Below are positions 1 through 8,833 of a stretch of 64,000 nucleotides of DNA, piece after piece. Below the pieces are notes generated by a model. The model made no database searches and was not told the DNA's origin. It saw only the letters and a list, made by a program, of their open reading frames with translations. The position numbers and the translations under genes are program-made. The stretch's first letter is position 1. Every line of letters begins with the position of its first letter. The stretch spans positions 6,200,001 to 6,264,000 of the forward strand of contig CP099652.1 of NCBI GenBank assembly GCA_024123955.1, given 5' to 3'. This DNA is from Oxalobacteraceae bacterium OTU3CINTB1 (GTDB lineage Bacteria > Pseudomonadota > Gammaproteobacteria > Burkholderiales > Burkholderiaceae_D).

Positions 1-222
1 GCCAGCGGCATCGGCCTGACCGTGTTGCCGCGCGCCTCGGTGCCGGACATGAACACCACCGAAGGCATGCTGCAGTTCCGCAACTTCGACGCGCCGCAGC
101 CATCGCGCCGCGTCGTCATCGTCTGGCGCAAGAGCTTCACCCGCAAGGCGGCCATCGACGCCGTCTGCGAAGTCGTCGCCTCCTGCAACCTGCCGGGCAT
201 CACCACCCTCTGCGAGGAATAA
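1..222 (+). CDS. oxyR: OxyR-like LysR-family regulator, C-terminal end only
   Basis: The window opens inside this reading frame, so only the last 73 codons are present, ending at TAA 220-222. The visible part has the glycine-rich turn and hydrophobic strand of a LysR substrate-binding domain ([13 protein letters not shown] near the start) and a closing segment [15 protein letters not shown] typical of betaproteobacterial OxyR, the peroxide-sensing activator of catalase and peroxiredoxin genes. The redox cysteines lie upstream and cannot be checked. The following gene is ubiA, a known neighbour of oxyR in Burkholderiales. Family assignment is good; the exact OxyR call is an inference from the tail and the context. 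Confidence 0.65.
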   Translation, partial: ASGIGLTVLPRASVPDMNTTEGMLQFRNFDAPQPSRRVVIVWRKSFTRKAAIDAVCEVVASCNLPGITTLCEE

Positions 223-295
223 AGCGGCCGGCCCAGGCCGTCCCGCTCGAAAGATTTGCGATAATGCCAGTCTTTCCCTTCAAGCGACGCAATCG

Positions 296-1150
296 ATGAA
301 CAAGCTGCAGCTGTATTTCCGCCTGGTCAGACTGGACAAACCCATCGGCACCTTGCTGCTGCTGTGGCCGACGCTATGCGCGCTGTGGCTGGCCTCCGGC
401 GGCATACCGGACTGGAAACTGATCGTGATCTTCTCGCTTGGCACACTGCTGATGCGCTCGGCCGGCTGCGCGATCAACGACTACGCCGACCAGGACTTCG
501 ACAAGCACGTCAAACGCACCGCGCAGCGTCCCATCACCAGCGGGCGCATCAGCGGCAAGGAAGCGCTGGCCATCGCCGCCGGGCTGGCGATTGTCTCGTT
601 CTGCCTGATCCTGCCGCTCAACACGCTGACCAAGCAGTTATCGGTGGCGGCGGTCATCATCGCCGGCACCTATCCCTATTTCAAGCGCTTCTTTGCACTC
701 CCGCAAGCCTACCTGGGCATCGCCTTCGGCTTCGGCATTCCGATGGCGTTCGCCGCGGTCCAGGCCACCGTGCCGCCGCTGGCCTGGGTGCTACTGCTGG
801 GCAACGTGTTCTGGGCGCTGGCCTATGACACCGAATACGCGATGGTCGACCGCGACGACGACCTGAAGATCGGCATCAAGACCTCGGCCATCACCTTCGG
901 CCGCTACGACGTCGCCGCCGTCATGCTGTGCTACGGCGTGCATCTGGCGCTGCTGCTGGTGTGCGGGCTGCAGATGGGATTGGGGTTGTGGTTCCTCGCC
1001 GGCCTGGCGGTGGCCACCGGCATCGCGCTGTATCACTACACCTTGATCCGCGCACGGGAGCGCGACGCGTGTTTTTACGCTTTCCGCCATAATAACTGGC
1101 TGGGTGCAGCGGTGTTTGCGGGTATTGCCGTCGATTACGCGCTGCGCTGA
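296..1150 (+). CDS. ubiA: 4-hydroxybenzoate octaprenyltransferase
   Basis: UbiA is an integral inner-membrane prenyltransferase that joins a polyprenyl chain to 4-hydroxybenzoate in ubiquinone synthesis. The 284-residue protein has the usual family length and about eight hydrophobic segments. Both Asp-rich Mg-diphosphate motifs are present: [11 protein letters not shown] near residues 61-71 and [16 protein letters not shown] near residues 178-193. The start at 296 fits the family N-terminus ([18 protein letters not shown]), although no strong Shine-Dalgarno precedes it. It follows the oxyR end by 73 nt. Nothing is missing or truncated. Confidence 0.95.
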   Translation: MNKLQLYFRLVRLDKPIGTLLLLWPTLCALWLASGGIPDWKLIVIFSLGTLLMRSAGCAINDYADQDFDKHVKRTAQRPITSGRISGKEALAIAAGLAIVSFCLILPLNTLTKQLSVAAVIIAGTYPYFKRFFALPQAYLGIAFGFGIPMAFAAVQATVPPLAWVLLLGNVFWALAYDTEYAMVDRDDDLKIGIKTSAITFGRYDVAAVMLCYGVHLALLLVCGLQMGLGLWFLAGLAVATGIALYHYTLIRARERDACFYAFRHNNWLGAAVFAGIAVDYALR

Positions 1151-1237
1151 AACGATAGCCCCGGCGCGATGGCGCGCGCTACTGGCGCCCGCACCGGCTA
1201 TCCCCTTTCAACAAGCGACAGACAGGAGGTCATCACC

Positions 1238-1588
1238 ATGGATCAAACTCATCAGAACGGCAACGGCGTCTCCAACGGACAGGCCGCCAGCGGCGCGGCA
1301 CGCGACAAATTGATGGACGGCTTGAAGACCGCCATCGGCGAAGCGGAACACTATCTCAGCGATGCCGGCGAACAAGTCGGCGACAAGGCCTCCGAGGTCC
1401 GCGCCCGCTTCGAGGACACGTTGCGCACCGCCAGGACCGACCTGCGCAAACTCGAGGACAGCGTCATCGCCCGCAGCCACGAGGTGGCGCAAGTGGCCGA
1501 CGTGTATGTGCGCGACAACCCGTGGAAAGCGGTCGGCGTGGGCGCGGCCGTCGGCGTGCTGCTCGGCATCCTGGTGTCGCGCCGCTAA
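1238..1588 (+). CDS. YqjD/ElaB/DUF883-family membrane-anchored protein
   Basis: This 116-residue protein matches the DUF883 (ElaB/YqjD) family: a polar, helical N-terminal region followed by one C-terminal membrane segment. The end is diagnostic: YVRDNPWKAVGVGAAV, then a short hydrophobic stretch and a basic SRR terminus. E. coli homologues sit in the inner membrane and bind stationary-phase ribosomes; that role here is by analogy. The start at 1238 is chosen because an excellent ribosome binding site (AGGAGGT, 1224-1230) lies 7 nt before it; an in-frame start at 1169 has none. The gene converges on proC. Confidence 0.85.
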   Translation: MDQTHQNGNGVSNGQAASGAARDKLMDGLKTAIGEAEHYLSDAGEQVGDKASEVRARFEDTLRTARTDLRKLEDSVIARSHEVAQVADVYVRDNPWKAVGVGAAVGVLLGILVSRR

Positions 1589-1650
1589 AACGCGGCCCGG
1601 CCGTTCGGGCGCGGCTTGATTAAACGCGACACCGTTGTCCGGGCGCGACC

Positions 1651-2475
1651 TTAGTTGGCCGCGCCCAGCTCGTCGCCCATTTCCTTGCCGCGCGCGGCGG
1701 CGGCCTTCACCGCCTTGACGATGGCCGCCTTCACGCCGCCCTGCTCCATGCTGGTCAGCGCCGCGTAGGTGGTGCCGCCCTTGGACGTCACCCGCTCGCG
1801 CAGCAGCGACACCGGCTCGGTCGACTGGTTGGCCAGCTGCGCGGCGCCGGCAAAGGTCGCCAGCGCCAGCTGCGTGCCCTGCTCCGCGCTCAGGCCCATT
1901 TCCTCGGCCGCCTGCTGCATCGCTTCGATAAAGTAAAACACATAGGCAGGGCCGCTGCCGGAAACCGCCGTCACCGCGTCGATCTTGGCCTCGTCGTCCA
2001 GCCACACGGTCGGACCGACCGCGCGCAGGATGTCGTCGGCAGCCTGCTTTTGCGCGTCGCTGACGCCGGCGGCCGCAAACATGCCGGTGATGCCCATGCC
2101 GATCAGCGCCGGCGTGTTCGGCATGCAACGCACGATGGCGCCGTAGCCGCCCAGCCAGCGCGACAGGTCGGCGCTGCGGATGCCCGCCGCCACCGACACG
2201 ATCAAGGTCTGCCTGGCCTGGTCCAGCAGCGGCAGCAACTGCGCCGCCACTTCGCGCATGCTCTGCGGCTTGACCGCCAGCACGATCACGTCGGCCGCGC
2301 CCAGCGTGGCGTCCGCGGCGCCGGCGGTGGTCACGCCGTATTGCTGCTTCAGTTTTTCCAGCGAGGCCGGATTCGGATCGACCACATGGATGTTCGCGCC
2401 GGCGGTCAGCTTGCCGGCCAGGCCGGCGATCAACGTGGAGGCCATGTTGCCGCCGCCAATAAATGCAATCTTCAT
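1651..2475 (-). CDS. proC: pyrroline-5-carboxylate reductase
   Basis: ProC reduces 1-pyrroline-5-carboxylate to proline with NAD(P)H, the last step of proline synthesis. The 274-residue product begins MKIAFIGGGNMASTLIAGL, the Rossmann GxGxxA/S fold, and carries the C-terminal dimerisation domain with SGSGPAYVFYFIEAM near residues 165-180 and VTSKGGTT near 215-222. The start at 2475 is fixed by the Rossmann motif; the frame remains open upstream only through antisense sequence. The gene begins 1 nt after the yggS stop codon, so the two are almost certainly translationally coupled, a very common arrangement. Confidence 0.97.
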   Translation of the reverse strand: MKIAFIGGGNMASTLIAGLAGKLTAGANIHVVDPNPASLEKLKQQYGVTTAGAADATLGAADVIVLAVKPQSMREVAAQLLPLLDQARQTLIVSVAAGIRSADLSRWLGGYGAIVRCMPNTPALIGMGITGMFAAAGVSDAQKQAADDILRAVGPTVWLDDEAKIDAVTAVSGSGPAYVFYFIEAMQQAAEEMGLSAEQGTQLALATFAGAAQLANQSTEPVSLLRERVTSKGGTTYAALTSMEQGGVKAAIVKAVKAAAARGKEMGDELGAAN

Positions 2476-2476
2476 A

Positions 2477-3187
2477 TCAAGCCTTGTAAGTTCGTGCTCC
2501 AAAAATGGCGCTGCCGACGCGCACGATGGTCGCGCCCTCGAAGATCGCCGCGCGCATGTCGGCCGACATGCCCATCGACAGCGTATCGAGCGCCAGGCCG
2601 TCGGCGCGCAGCTGCTCGTACAACTCACGCAAGCGCGCGAACGCGGCGCGCTGCGGGTCGAATTCCACGGCCGGCTCGGGGATCGCCATCAGGCCGCGCA
2701 ACGTCAGATTCGGCAACGCCGCGACCTTGTGGGCCAGCGCCGCCACCTCCTCCGGGGCGGCGCCACTCTTGCTGGCCTCGCCGCTGATATTCACTTGCAA
2801 ACAGATTTGCAGCGGCGCCATGCCGGCCGGCCGCTGCTCGGACAGGCGCTGCGCGACCTTCTCGCGCTCGACCGTGTGCACCCAATCGAAATGTTCGGCG
2901 ATGGGCCGCGTCTTGTTGCTCTGGATCGGGCCGATGAAATGCCACTCCAGCGTGGTGGCTGCAACCTGGGGCTGCGCGCTGAGCGCCGCGATCTTGTCGA
3001 GCGCTTCCTGCAGATAATTTTCGCCGAAGGCCCGCTGGCCGGCCTGCACCGCCTCCAGCACGGCTTCCGGACCGAACGTCTTGGACACGGCCAGCAGTTG
3101 CACCGTGTCCGGCGCGCGGCCGGATTCTTGAGCGGCGGCAACGATAGTCGCGGTGATTGCTTGCAAGTTTTGGGGGATCGGGGACAT
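2477..3187 (-). CDS. yggS: YggS-family pyridoxal phosphate homeostasis protein
   Basis: YggS/PROSC proteins bind PLP without a known catalytic activity and buffer vitamin B6 and amino-acid pools. The 236-residue protein shows the alanine-racemase-like TIM barrel signatures: LLAVSKTFGPEAV, with the PLP lysine, near residues 32-44; RAFGENYLQEA; EWHFIGPIQSNK; and SMGMSADMRAAI near the end. The start at 3187 (MSPIPQNLQ) is preferred; an in-frame ATG at 3193 is also possible. It is first in a two-gene unit with proC and is transcribed divergently from pilT, with 60 nt between the starts. Confidence 0.95.
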   Translation of the reverse strand: MSPIPQNLQAITATIVAAAQESGRAPDTVQLLAVSKTFGPEAVLEAVQAGQRAFGENYLQEALDKIAALSAQPQVAATTLEWHFIGPIQSNKTRPIAEHFDWVHTVEREKVAQRLSEQRPAGMAPLQICLQVNISGEASKSGAAPEEVAALAHKVAALPNLTLRGLMAIPEPAVEFDPQRAAFARLRELYEQLRADGLALDTLSMGMSADMRAAIFEGATIVRVGSAIFGARTYKA

Positions 3188-3247
3188 AATCATCGAGTAA
3201 AAGACAGCGGTAAGCGTCATCACACCAACGCCAGGCAGGGATTATAA

Positions 3248-4291
3248 ATGGACATATCCGAACTTCTCGCATTCTCCGTCAAGAACAAGGCCTCGGATTT
3301 GCACCTGTCGGCCGGGCTGCCGCCGATGATACGGGTGCACGGCGACGTGCGGCGCATCAACCTGCCGCCGCTCGAGCACAAGGAAGTGCACGGCATGATC
3401 TACGACATCATGAACGACGGCCAGCGCAAGGCGTATGAGGAGATGCTGGAGGTCGACTTCTCGTTCGCGATCCCGGGGCTGGCGCGCTTTCGCGTCAACG
3501 CCTACAACCAGGAGCGCGGCGCCTCGGCGGTGCTGCGCACGATCCCGTCGAAGATCCTCAGCCTCGAGGAGCTCAACGCGCCCAAGATCTTCGCCGAGTT
3601 CGCGTTGAAACCGCGCGGCCTGGTGCTGGTGACCGGCCCGACCGGCTCGGGCAAGTCGACGACGTTGGCGGCAATGGTCAACCACCTCAACGAAAACGAA
3701 TACGGCCACATCCTCACGATCGAGGACCCGATCGAATTCGTGCACGAATCGAAGAAATGCCTGATCAACCAGCGCGAGGTCGGGCCGCACACGCTGTCGT
3801 TCAACAACGCGCTGCGCTCGGCGCTGCGGGAAGACCCGGACGCGATCCTGGTCGGCGAGCTGCGCGACCTCGAAACGATCCGCCTGGCGCTGTCGGCGGC
3901 CGAGACGGGGCATTTGGTGTTCGGCACCCTGCACACCTCGTCGGCGGCCAAGACGATCGACCGCATCGTCGATGTCTTCCCGGCCGACGAAAAGGAAATG
4001 GTGCGCGCGATGCTATCGGAATCGCTGCAGGCGGTGATCTCGCAAACGCTGCTCAAGACCAAGGACGGCGCCGGCCGGGTGGCCGCGCACGAGATCATGG
4101 TCGCCACGCCGGCGATCCGCAACCTGATCCGCGAATCGAAGATCGCCCAGATGTACTCGGCGATCCAGACCGGCAGCAACGTCGGCATGCAAACCTTGGA
4201 CCAGAACCTCACGGACTTGGTGCGGCGCAACGTCATCTCCGCCGCCGCCGCCCGCAGCGCCGCCAAAACCCCGGACAACTTCCCCGGTTAA
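3248..4291 (+). CDS. pilT: type IV pilus retraction ATPase PilT
   Basis: PilT is the cytoplasmic hexameric ATPase that depolymerises type IV pili and drives twitching motility. The 347-residue protein begins MDISELLAFSVKNKASDLHL, a standard PilT N-terminus. It has a Walker A motif GPTGSGKST near residue 130, an Asp box (ILTIEDPIEF), a Walker B region (DPDAILVGELRD), and the His box (TGHLVFGTLHT). It is paired with pilU, but a 228-nt gap that holds palindromic repeats separates the two genes, which is wider than the usual operon spacing. No frameshift or missing motif is seen. Confidence 0.97.
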   Translation: MDISELLAFSVKNKASDLHLSAGLPPMIRVHGDVRRINLPPLEHKEVHGMIYDIMNDGQRKAYEEMLEVDFSFAIPGLARFRVNAYNQERGASAVLRTIPSKILSLEELNAPKIFAEFALKPRGLVLVTGPTGSGKSTTLAAMVNHLNENEYGHILTIEDPIEFVHESKKCLINQREVGPHTLSFNNALRSALREDPDAILVGELRDLETIRLALSAAETGHLVFGTLHTSSAAKTIDRIVDVFPADEKEMVRAMLSESLQAVISQTLLKTKDGAGRVAAHEIMVATPAIRNLIRESKIAQMYSAIQTGSNVGMQTLDQNLTDLVRRNVISAAAARSAAKTPDNFPG

Positions 4292-4296
4292 AACAC

Positions 4297-4502
4297 GGGG
4301 GTCAAGTCTGTCATTCGGACACGGGCTCTACAAAACATCGGGGTCAGTGCCGACATTCGGACACGAACTCAGCCACGCCGCCGTTGAGCTCCTGTCCGAA
4401 TGTCGGCACTGACCCCGGAGTTGAAGTTGAGCTTGTGTCCGAATGTCGGCACTGACCCCGGAGTTGAAGTTGAGCTTGTGTCCGAATGTCGGCACTGACC
4501 CC
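4297..4502. repeat. cluster of GTC-capped palindromic repeat units between pilT and pilU
   Basis: Four units are visible. (1) 4298-4323 begins GGGGTCAAGTCTG and ends CATTCGGACACG. (2) 4340-4363 begins GGGGTCAGTGCCG. (3) 4393-4416 is the exact reverse complement of unit 2, giving a perfect 24-bp inverted repeat with a 29-nt spacer. (4) Two perfect tandem 43-bp copies, 4417-4459 and 4460-4502, each begin GGAGTTGAAG and end with the same GGCACTGACCCC as unit 3. All outer ends read GGGGTC or its complement. No transposase gene accompanies them. Confidence 0.9.
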
Positions 4503-4519
4503 GCTTTTGAAGGAATCTT

Positions 4520-5656
4520 ATGGAACGCGACCAGGCCTCCAAATTCATGTTCGATCTGCTGAGGTTGATGACCAGCAAAAAAGGCTCGGACCTGTTCATC
4601 ACCGCCGGCTTTCCGCCGGCGATCAAGATCGACGGCAAGATGACGCCCGTGTCGTCCCAGGTGCTGACCGCCGCCCATACCGTCGACCTGGCCCGCTCCA
4701 TCATGAACGATAAGCAGACCGCGTCGTTCGAGCTGACCAAGGAGGCCAACTTCGCCATCAGCCCCGGCGACCTGGGCCGCTTCCGGGTGTCGGCGTTCGT
4801 GCAGATGAGTTCGGTCGGCATGGTGCTGCGGACCATCACCAGCGAGATTCCCCAGCTCGACGACCTCGGCCTGCCCGAGGTGCTCAAGGACGTCGTCATG
4901 GCCAAGCGCGGCCTGGTGATCATGGTCGGCGCCACCGGTTCCGGCAAGTCGACCACCCTGGCGGCCATGGTCAACCACCGCAACGAGAACAGCTACGGCC
5001 ACATCATCACCATCGAGGACCCGGTCGAGTACGTCCATCCGCACAAGAACTGCGTCATGACCCAGCGCGAGGTCGGCGTCGACACCGACGACTGGGCCGT
5101 CGCGCTGAAAAACACGCTGCGCCAGGCGCCCGACGTGATCCAGATCGGCGAGATCCGCGACCGCGAGACCATGGACCACGCGATCGCCTTCGCCGAGACC
5201 GGCCACCTGTGCCTGGCCACCCTGCACGCCAACAGCGCCAACCAGGCGCTCGACCGCATCATCAACTTCTTCCCCGAGGAACGCCGCCAGCAGCTGCTGA
5301 TGGACCTGTCGCTCAACCTCAAGGGCATGATTTCGCAGCGCCTGGTCCCGCGCAAGGAGGCCAAGGGCCGCGCGGTGGCGATCGAGATCATGCTCAACTC
5401 GCCGTTGATCTCGGACCTGATCTTCAAGGGCCAGGTCCACGAGATCAAGGAGCTGATGAAGAAGTCGCGCGAGCTGGGCATGCAGACCTTCGATCAGTCG
5501 CTGTTCGATTTGCACGAAGCGGATATCATCACGTACGAGGACGCGCTGCGCAACGCCGATTCCGTCAACGACCTGCGGCTGGCCATCAAGCTCGAAGGCA
5601 AGGCCGCGAAAAACCGCGACCTGTCCGCCGGCACCGAACACCTGGGCATCATCTAA
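4520..5656 (+). CDS. pilU: PilT-like type IV pilus ATPase PilU
   Basis: PilU is a PilT paralogue that assists PilT in pilus retraction. The 378-residue product has a PilU-type N-terminus (FMFDLLRLMTSKKGSDLFI), a Walker A motif GATGSGKST near residues 138-146, the Asp box IITIEDPVEYVHP, the Walker B/GEIRD region and the His box TGHLCLATLHAN. PilU is normally longer than PilT at its C-terminus, as here (378 against 347). The start at 4520 is supported by AAGGA at 4510-4514. Because a repeat cluster sits between the genes, pilU may have partly independent expression. The peroxidase gene follows after 14 nt. Confidence 0.95.
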   Translation: MERDQASKFMFDLLRLMTSKKGSDLFITAGFPPAIKIDGKMTPVSSQVLTAAHTVDLARSIMNDKQTASFELTKEANFAISPGDLGRFRVSAFVQMSSVGMVLRTITSEIPQLDDLGLPEVLKDVVMAKRGLVIMVGATGSGKSTTLAAMVNHRNENSYGHIITIEDPVEYVHPHKNCVMTQREVGVDTDDWAVALKNTLRQAPDVIQIGEIRDRETMDHAIAFAETGHLCLATLHANSANQALDRIINFFPEERRQQLLMDLSLNLKGMISQRLVPRKEAKGRAVAIEIMLNSPLISDLIFKGQVHEIKELMKKSRELGMQTFDQSLFDLHEADIITYEDALRNADSVNDLRLAIKLEGKAAKNRDLSAGTEHLGII

Positions 5657-5670
5657 TAGAAGGCATCGCC

Positions 5671-6156
5671 ATGAGCACCATCTTCGACATCTCCGCCGAC
5701 AGCCTGACGGGCGCGCCCGTCGACCTGCGCCAGTACCAGGGCCAGGTTCTGCTGATCGTCAACACCGCCAGCAAGTGCGGCTTCACGCCGCAGTACAAGG
5801 GGCTCGAGCAGGTCTACCAGCAGTTCAAGGACAAGGGCGTGACGGTGCTCGGCTTCCCCTGCAACCAGTTCGGCTCACAGGAGCCGGGACAGGCCGACGA
5901 GATCGGCGCCTTCTGCGAGAAAAACTACGGCGTCACCTTCCCGCTGTTCGCCAAGATCGACGTCAACGGCGAGCGCGCCCACCCGCTGTTCGTCAAGCTC
6001 AAGAAGGACGCCCCCGGCATCCTCGGCACCGAGGCGATCAAGTGGAACTTCACCAAGTTCCTGATCCGCAAGGACGGCACCGTCTTCAACCGCTATGCCC
6101 CCGCCACCAAGCCGGAAGAGCTGATCGCCGACATCGAAAAACTGCTGGCAGAATAA
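5671..6156 (+). CDS. glutathione peroxidase family protein
   Basis: A 161-residue thioredoxin-fold peroxidase of the Gpx/BtuE family, reducing H2O2 and organic hydroperoxides with glutathione or thioredoxin. The catalytic residues are visible: peroxidatic Cys in NTASKCGFTPQY near residue 36, Gln in GFPCNQFGSQEPG near residue 71, and the KWNFTKFL tryptophan and asparagine near residues 125-130. It is a Cys rather than a selenocysteine enzyme. A possible resolving Cys is in FPCNQF. The start ATG 5671 lies 14 nt after the pilU stop, so it may be read from the pilU transcript. The substrate preference cannot be read from sequence. Confidence 0.9.
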   Translation: MSTIFDISADSLTGAPVDLRQYQGQVLLIVNTASKCGFTPQYKGLEQVYQQFKDKGVTVLGFPCNQFGSQEPGQADEIGAFCEKNYGVTFPLFAKIDVNGERAHPLFVKLKKDAPGILGTEAIKWNFTKFLIRKDGTVFNRYAPATKPEELIADIEKLLAE

Positions 6157-6265
6157 TATCGTTGTCTAGTACACCACGTAAATTCTGCGATCCCTTCTTC
6201 AAAAAACGTGCCTTAGGTTAACTTTTCGGTAATAATGGCCCTTGGCCCCATCGAATCAAGTCCCT

Positions 6266-8815
6266 ATGTCCGTGTTTGGAAAATTATTGTCGCCTTGGCT
6301 GCGGATGGGAATGTATTCCCGGCTGTTCGTGCCCATTTTCATCATCATCGCCATGGTGGTGGGCGTGCGCTACACCTTGCTGTTTCAGGGGGAGACCGCC
6401 AACGCCAACGCGCGCTATCAAAAGGACGCCAGCGACATCGGCATCTATCTGCACAAGGCGCTGCTGCCTTCGGTGACAGTGCCGGACCGCGCAGCCATCG
6501 ACAGCGCGCTGGCCGACGCCCTGCTGCTCAGTCCCGACCTGGCCGCCGCCCGCCTCGACTTCGCCGGTGGCCATCTGGAGGCGCTGCGCCAGCCGCCGCC
6601 ACGCTCCGACGTCCCCGCATGGTTCTCCAGGCTGCATCCACTGGAGCCGATCCGCCGCCACATCTACATTGGCACCGCCAGCCTGGTGCTGGAATTCGAT
6701 CCGACCTTGCCGGTGGCGAGGGTGTGGGAGTCGGTCTGGAAGCAGATGGTCATCACCGCCCTCAATGTCACCGTGATCTACACGCTGCTGGGCATTATCA
6801 TCTTCGCCAACAAGCGTATGCTCAAGCGCCTCAACGACGTCACCCGGCGCTTCCAGGGCGGCGAGCATGACGTGCGCCTGCCGGTGCGCGGCACCCTGGA
6901 GGCGCGCATGCTGGCGGTTACCTTCAACAACATGGCGCAGCGCGTGCAGGCGCTGGTGGGCAAGCTGCAAACCAGCGAGAGGGAATTGAGCGAACAGCTC
7001 CAACGCACGCTGGCCGCGCAGGACCAGTTGCAGGCGCAAAAGGAGCGCATCGAGGTGACCCTGGCGTCGATCGGCGACGCCGTCATCACCACCGACCTGA
7101 CGGGCAAGATCGAATCCATCAACGAGGTCGCCCAGCGCCTCACCGGCTGGTCCGAGCCGCTCGCGCGCGGCATGGAGCTGCACCAGGTGTTCGTCCTGGC
7201 GAATAACTTCGGCCAGCACTCGCTGCTCAAGGCGATGTCGGCGATTTACGACGGCGGCGACGTGGTCAAGGTCGGCAACCAGAGCCTGCGCCATCGCGGA
7301 GGCGAGACATTCACGGTGGAGTACACGGCCAATGGCATCCGCGCCGCCCACGGCGAGGTGCAAGGCTCGGTGCTGGTGTTCCGCGACGTGACCGAACGCC
7401 GTCAGTTGATGCAGCAGATCTCCTGGCAAAGCAACCACGATGTCCTCACCGGACTGCCCAACCGCGCGGCGCTGGCGGCACGCTTCGAAAACGAGGTCGC
7501 GCGCGCGCGCGAGCAGGACTACCTGCTGGCCGTGTGCCTGTTCGACCTGGACCACTTCCAGCAGGTCAACGACACGCTGGGCCACGCCGTCGGCGACGAG
7601 GTGCTCAAGCAGGTCGCCAGCCGCCTGCACGATTTCGCCGGCCAGCGCCACTACGCCGCGCGCCTGGGCGGCGATGAATTCGTCCTGCTGCTGCCGGAGA
7701 TGCATTCCCGCGCGGCCGTGGAGGTGGCGATGGATCGGCTGATGTCGGCGCTGTCGCGCGACTACCTGGGCGAAGGCCAGGCGGTGGCGATGTCGGCCAG
7801 CGCCGGCATCGCCGTCTACACCGGCAACGAAGTGAGCGCCGACAGCCTGCTGCGCCACGCCGACCAGGCGCTGTACCAGGCCAAGATCATGGGCCGCAAC
7901 CGCTTTCACTTCTTCGACGCGGACCTCGACGAGCAGGTACGCACGCACCACAACCGCCGCACCGAGGTGCGCTCGGCCCTGCGCGCAGGCGAGCTGCGGC
8001 TGTACTATCAGCCCAAACTGGACATGCGCAAGGGCCGCATCGTCGGCATGGAGGCGCTGCTGCGATGGCAGCATCCATCGCGCGGCGTGGTCGGCCCGAT
8101 GGAGTTCCTGCCCATCGTCGAACACAGCGACGTGATCGTCGACATCGGCGAATGGGTGCTGCGCGAGGCCTTGCGCCAGTTGCAGCAATGGCGCGCCTTC
8201 GATCCGGCCTGGGTCATCAGCGTCAACATCGCCGCGCGCCATTTCCAGCGCGGCGATTTCGTCGCCCGGCTCACCGCCATCCTGTCCGAGTTCCCGGATG
8301 TGCCGCCGCACATGCTGGAGCTGGAGATCCTGGAATCGTCGGCGCTGAGCGATATCAACCACGTGCGCGGCATCATGCTCGACTGCCAGGCGCTGGGCAT
8401 CAGCTTCGCGCTGGACGATTTCGGCACCGGCTATTCGTCGATGTCCTACCTCAAACGGTTGCCGGCGGATTTGCTGAAGATCGATCAAAGCTTCGTGCGC
8501 AACATGCTGGTCGACCGCGACGATCTGCACCTGGTCAGCGCGGTCATCGGCCTGGCCAGGTCGTTCGGCCTGGGCGTGATCGCCGAGGGCGTCGAGACGG
8601 TCGAACACGGGGCGATGCTGATGCGGCTGGGCTGCGACCTGGTGCAGGGCTACGGGATCGCGCGGCCGATGCCGGCGGAAGAGGTGCTGGCGTGGGTCGA
8701 CGGCTTCGACCTGGCGCCGATGTGGCAGGCCGCCGCCGCATTGCCGCCCATCGTCAGCCTGCATAGCGACGAGCCGGCCGGCGGCACCGCGCAGATACCG
8801 CTGTTCGCGGGGTAG
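6266..8815 (+). CDS. membrane HAMP-PAS-GGDEF-EAL cyclic-di-GMP protein
   Basis: This 849-residue inner-membrane protein has the following order: first membrane helix near residues 17-36, a periplasmic region of about 120 residues, a second helix near 161-181, a HAMP domain (about 185-235), a PAS domain (about 260-370), a GGDEF domain with an intact RLGGDEF motif near 466, and an EAL domain starting GMEALLRW near 595. Both catalytic motifs look intact, so it could make and degrade cyclic-di-GMP; the net activity is unknown. The start at 6266 (MSVFGKLL) is preferred over an in-frame TTG at 6242. It converges on glcF with an 18-nt gap. The gene lies close to pilTU, but functional linkage is only a guess. 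Confidence 0.93.
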   Translation: MSVFGKLLSPWLRMGMYSRLFVPIFIIIAMVVGVRYTLLFQGETANANARYQKDASDIGIYLHKALLPSVTVPDRAAIDSALADALLLSPDLAAARLDFAGGHLEALRQPPPRSDVPAWFSRLHPLEPIRRHIYIGTASLVLEFDPTLPVARVWESVWKQMVITALNVTVIYTLLGIIIFANKRMLKRLNDVTRRFQGGEHDVRLPVRGTLEARMLAVTFNNMAQRVQALVGKLQTSERELSEQLQRTLAAQDQLQAQKERIEVTLASIGDAVITTDLTGKIESINEVAQRLTGWSEPLARGMELHQVFVLANNFGQHSLLKAMSAIYDGGDVVKVGNQSLRHRGGETFTVEYTANGIRAAHGEVQGSVLVFRDVTERRQLMQQISWQSNHDVLTGLPNRAALAARFENEVARAREQDYLLAVCLFDLDHFQQVNDTLGHAVGDEVLKQVASRLHDFAGQRHYAARLGGDEFVLLLPEMHSRAAVEVAMDRLMSALSRDYLGEGQAVAMSASAGIAVYTGNEVSADSLLRHADQALYQAKIMGRNRFHFFDADLDEQVRTHHNRRTEVRSALRAGELRLYYQPKLDMRKGRIVGMEALLRWQHPSRGVVGPMEFLPIVEHSDVIVDIGEWVLREALRQLQQWRAFDPAWVISVNIAARHFQRGDFVARLTAILSEFPDVPPHMLELEILESSALSDINHVRGIMLDCQALGISFALDDFGTGYSSMSYLKRLPADLLKIDQSFVRNMLVDRDDLHLVSAVIGLARSFGLGVIAEGVETVEHGAMLMRLGCDLVQGYGIARPMPAEEVLAWVDGFDLAPMWQAAAALPPIVSLHSDEPAGGTAQIPLFAG

Positions 8816-8833
8816 GCTAACGCTGGTGGCGGC

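Noticed and set aside
4297..4502. Possible CRISPR array
   Set aside because: The repeats are palindromic, partly tandem without unique spacers, and no cas genes are near.
6284..8764. An 826-codon open frame on the minus strand
   Set aside because: Antisense of the GGDEF-EAL gene, whose plus-strand frame has intact catalytic motifs.
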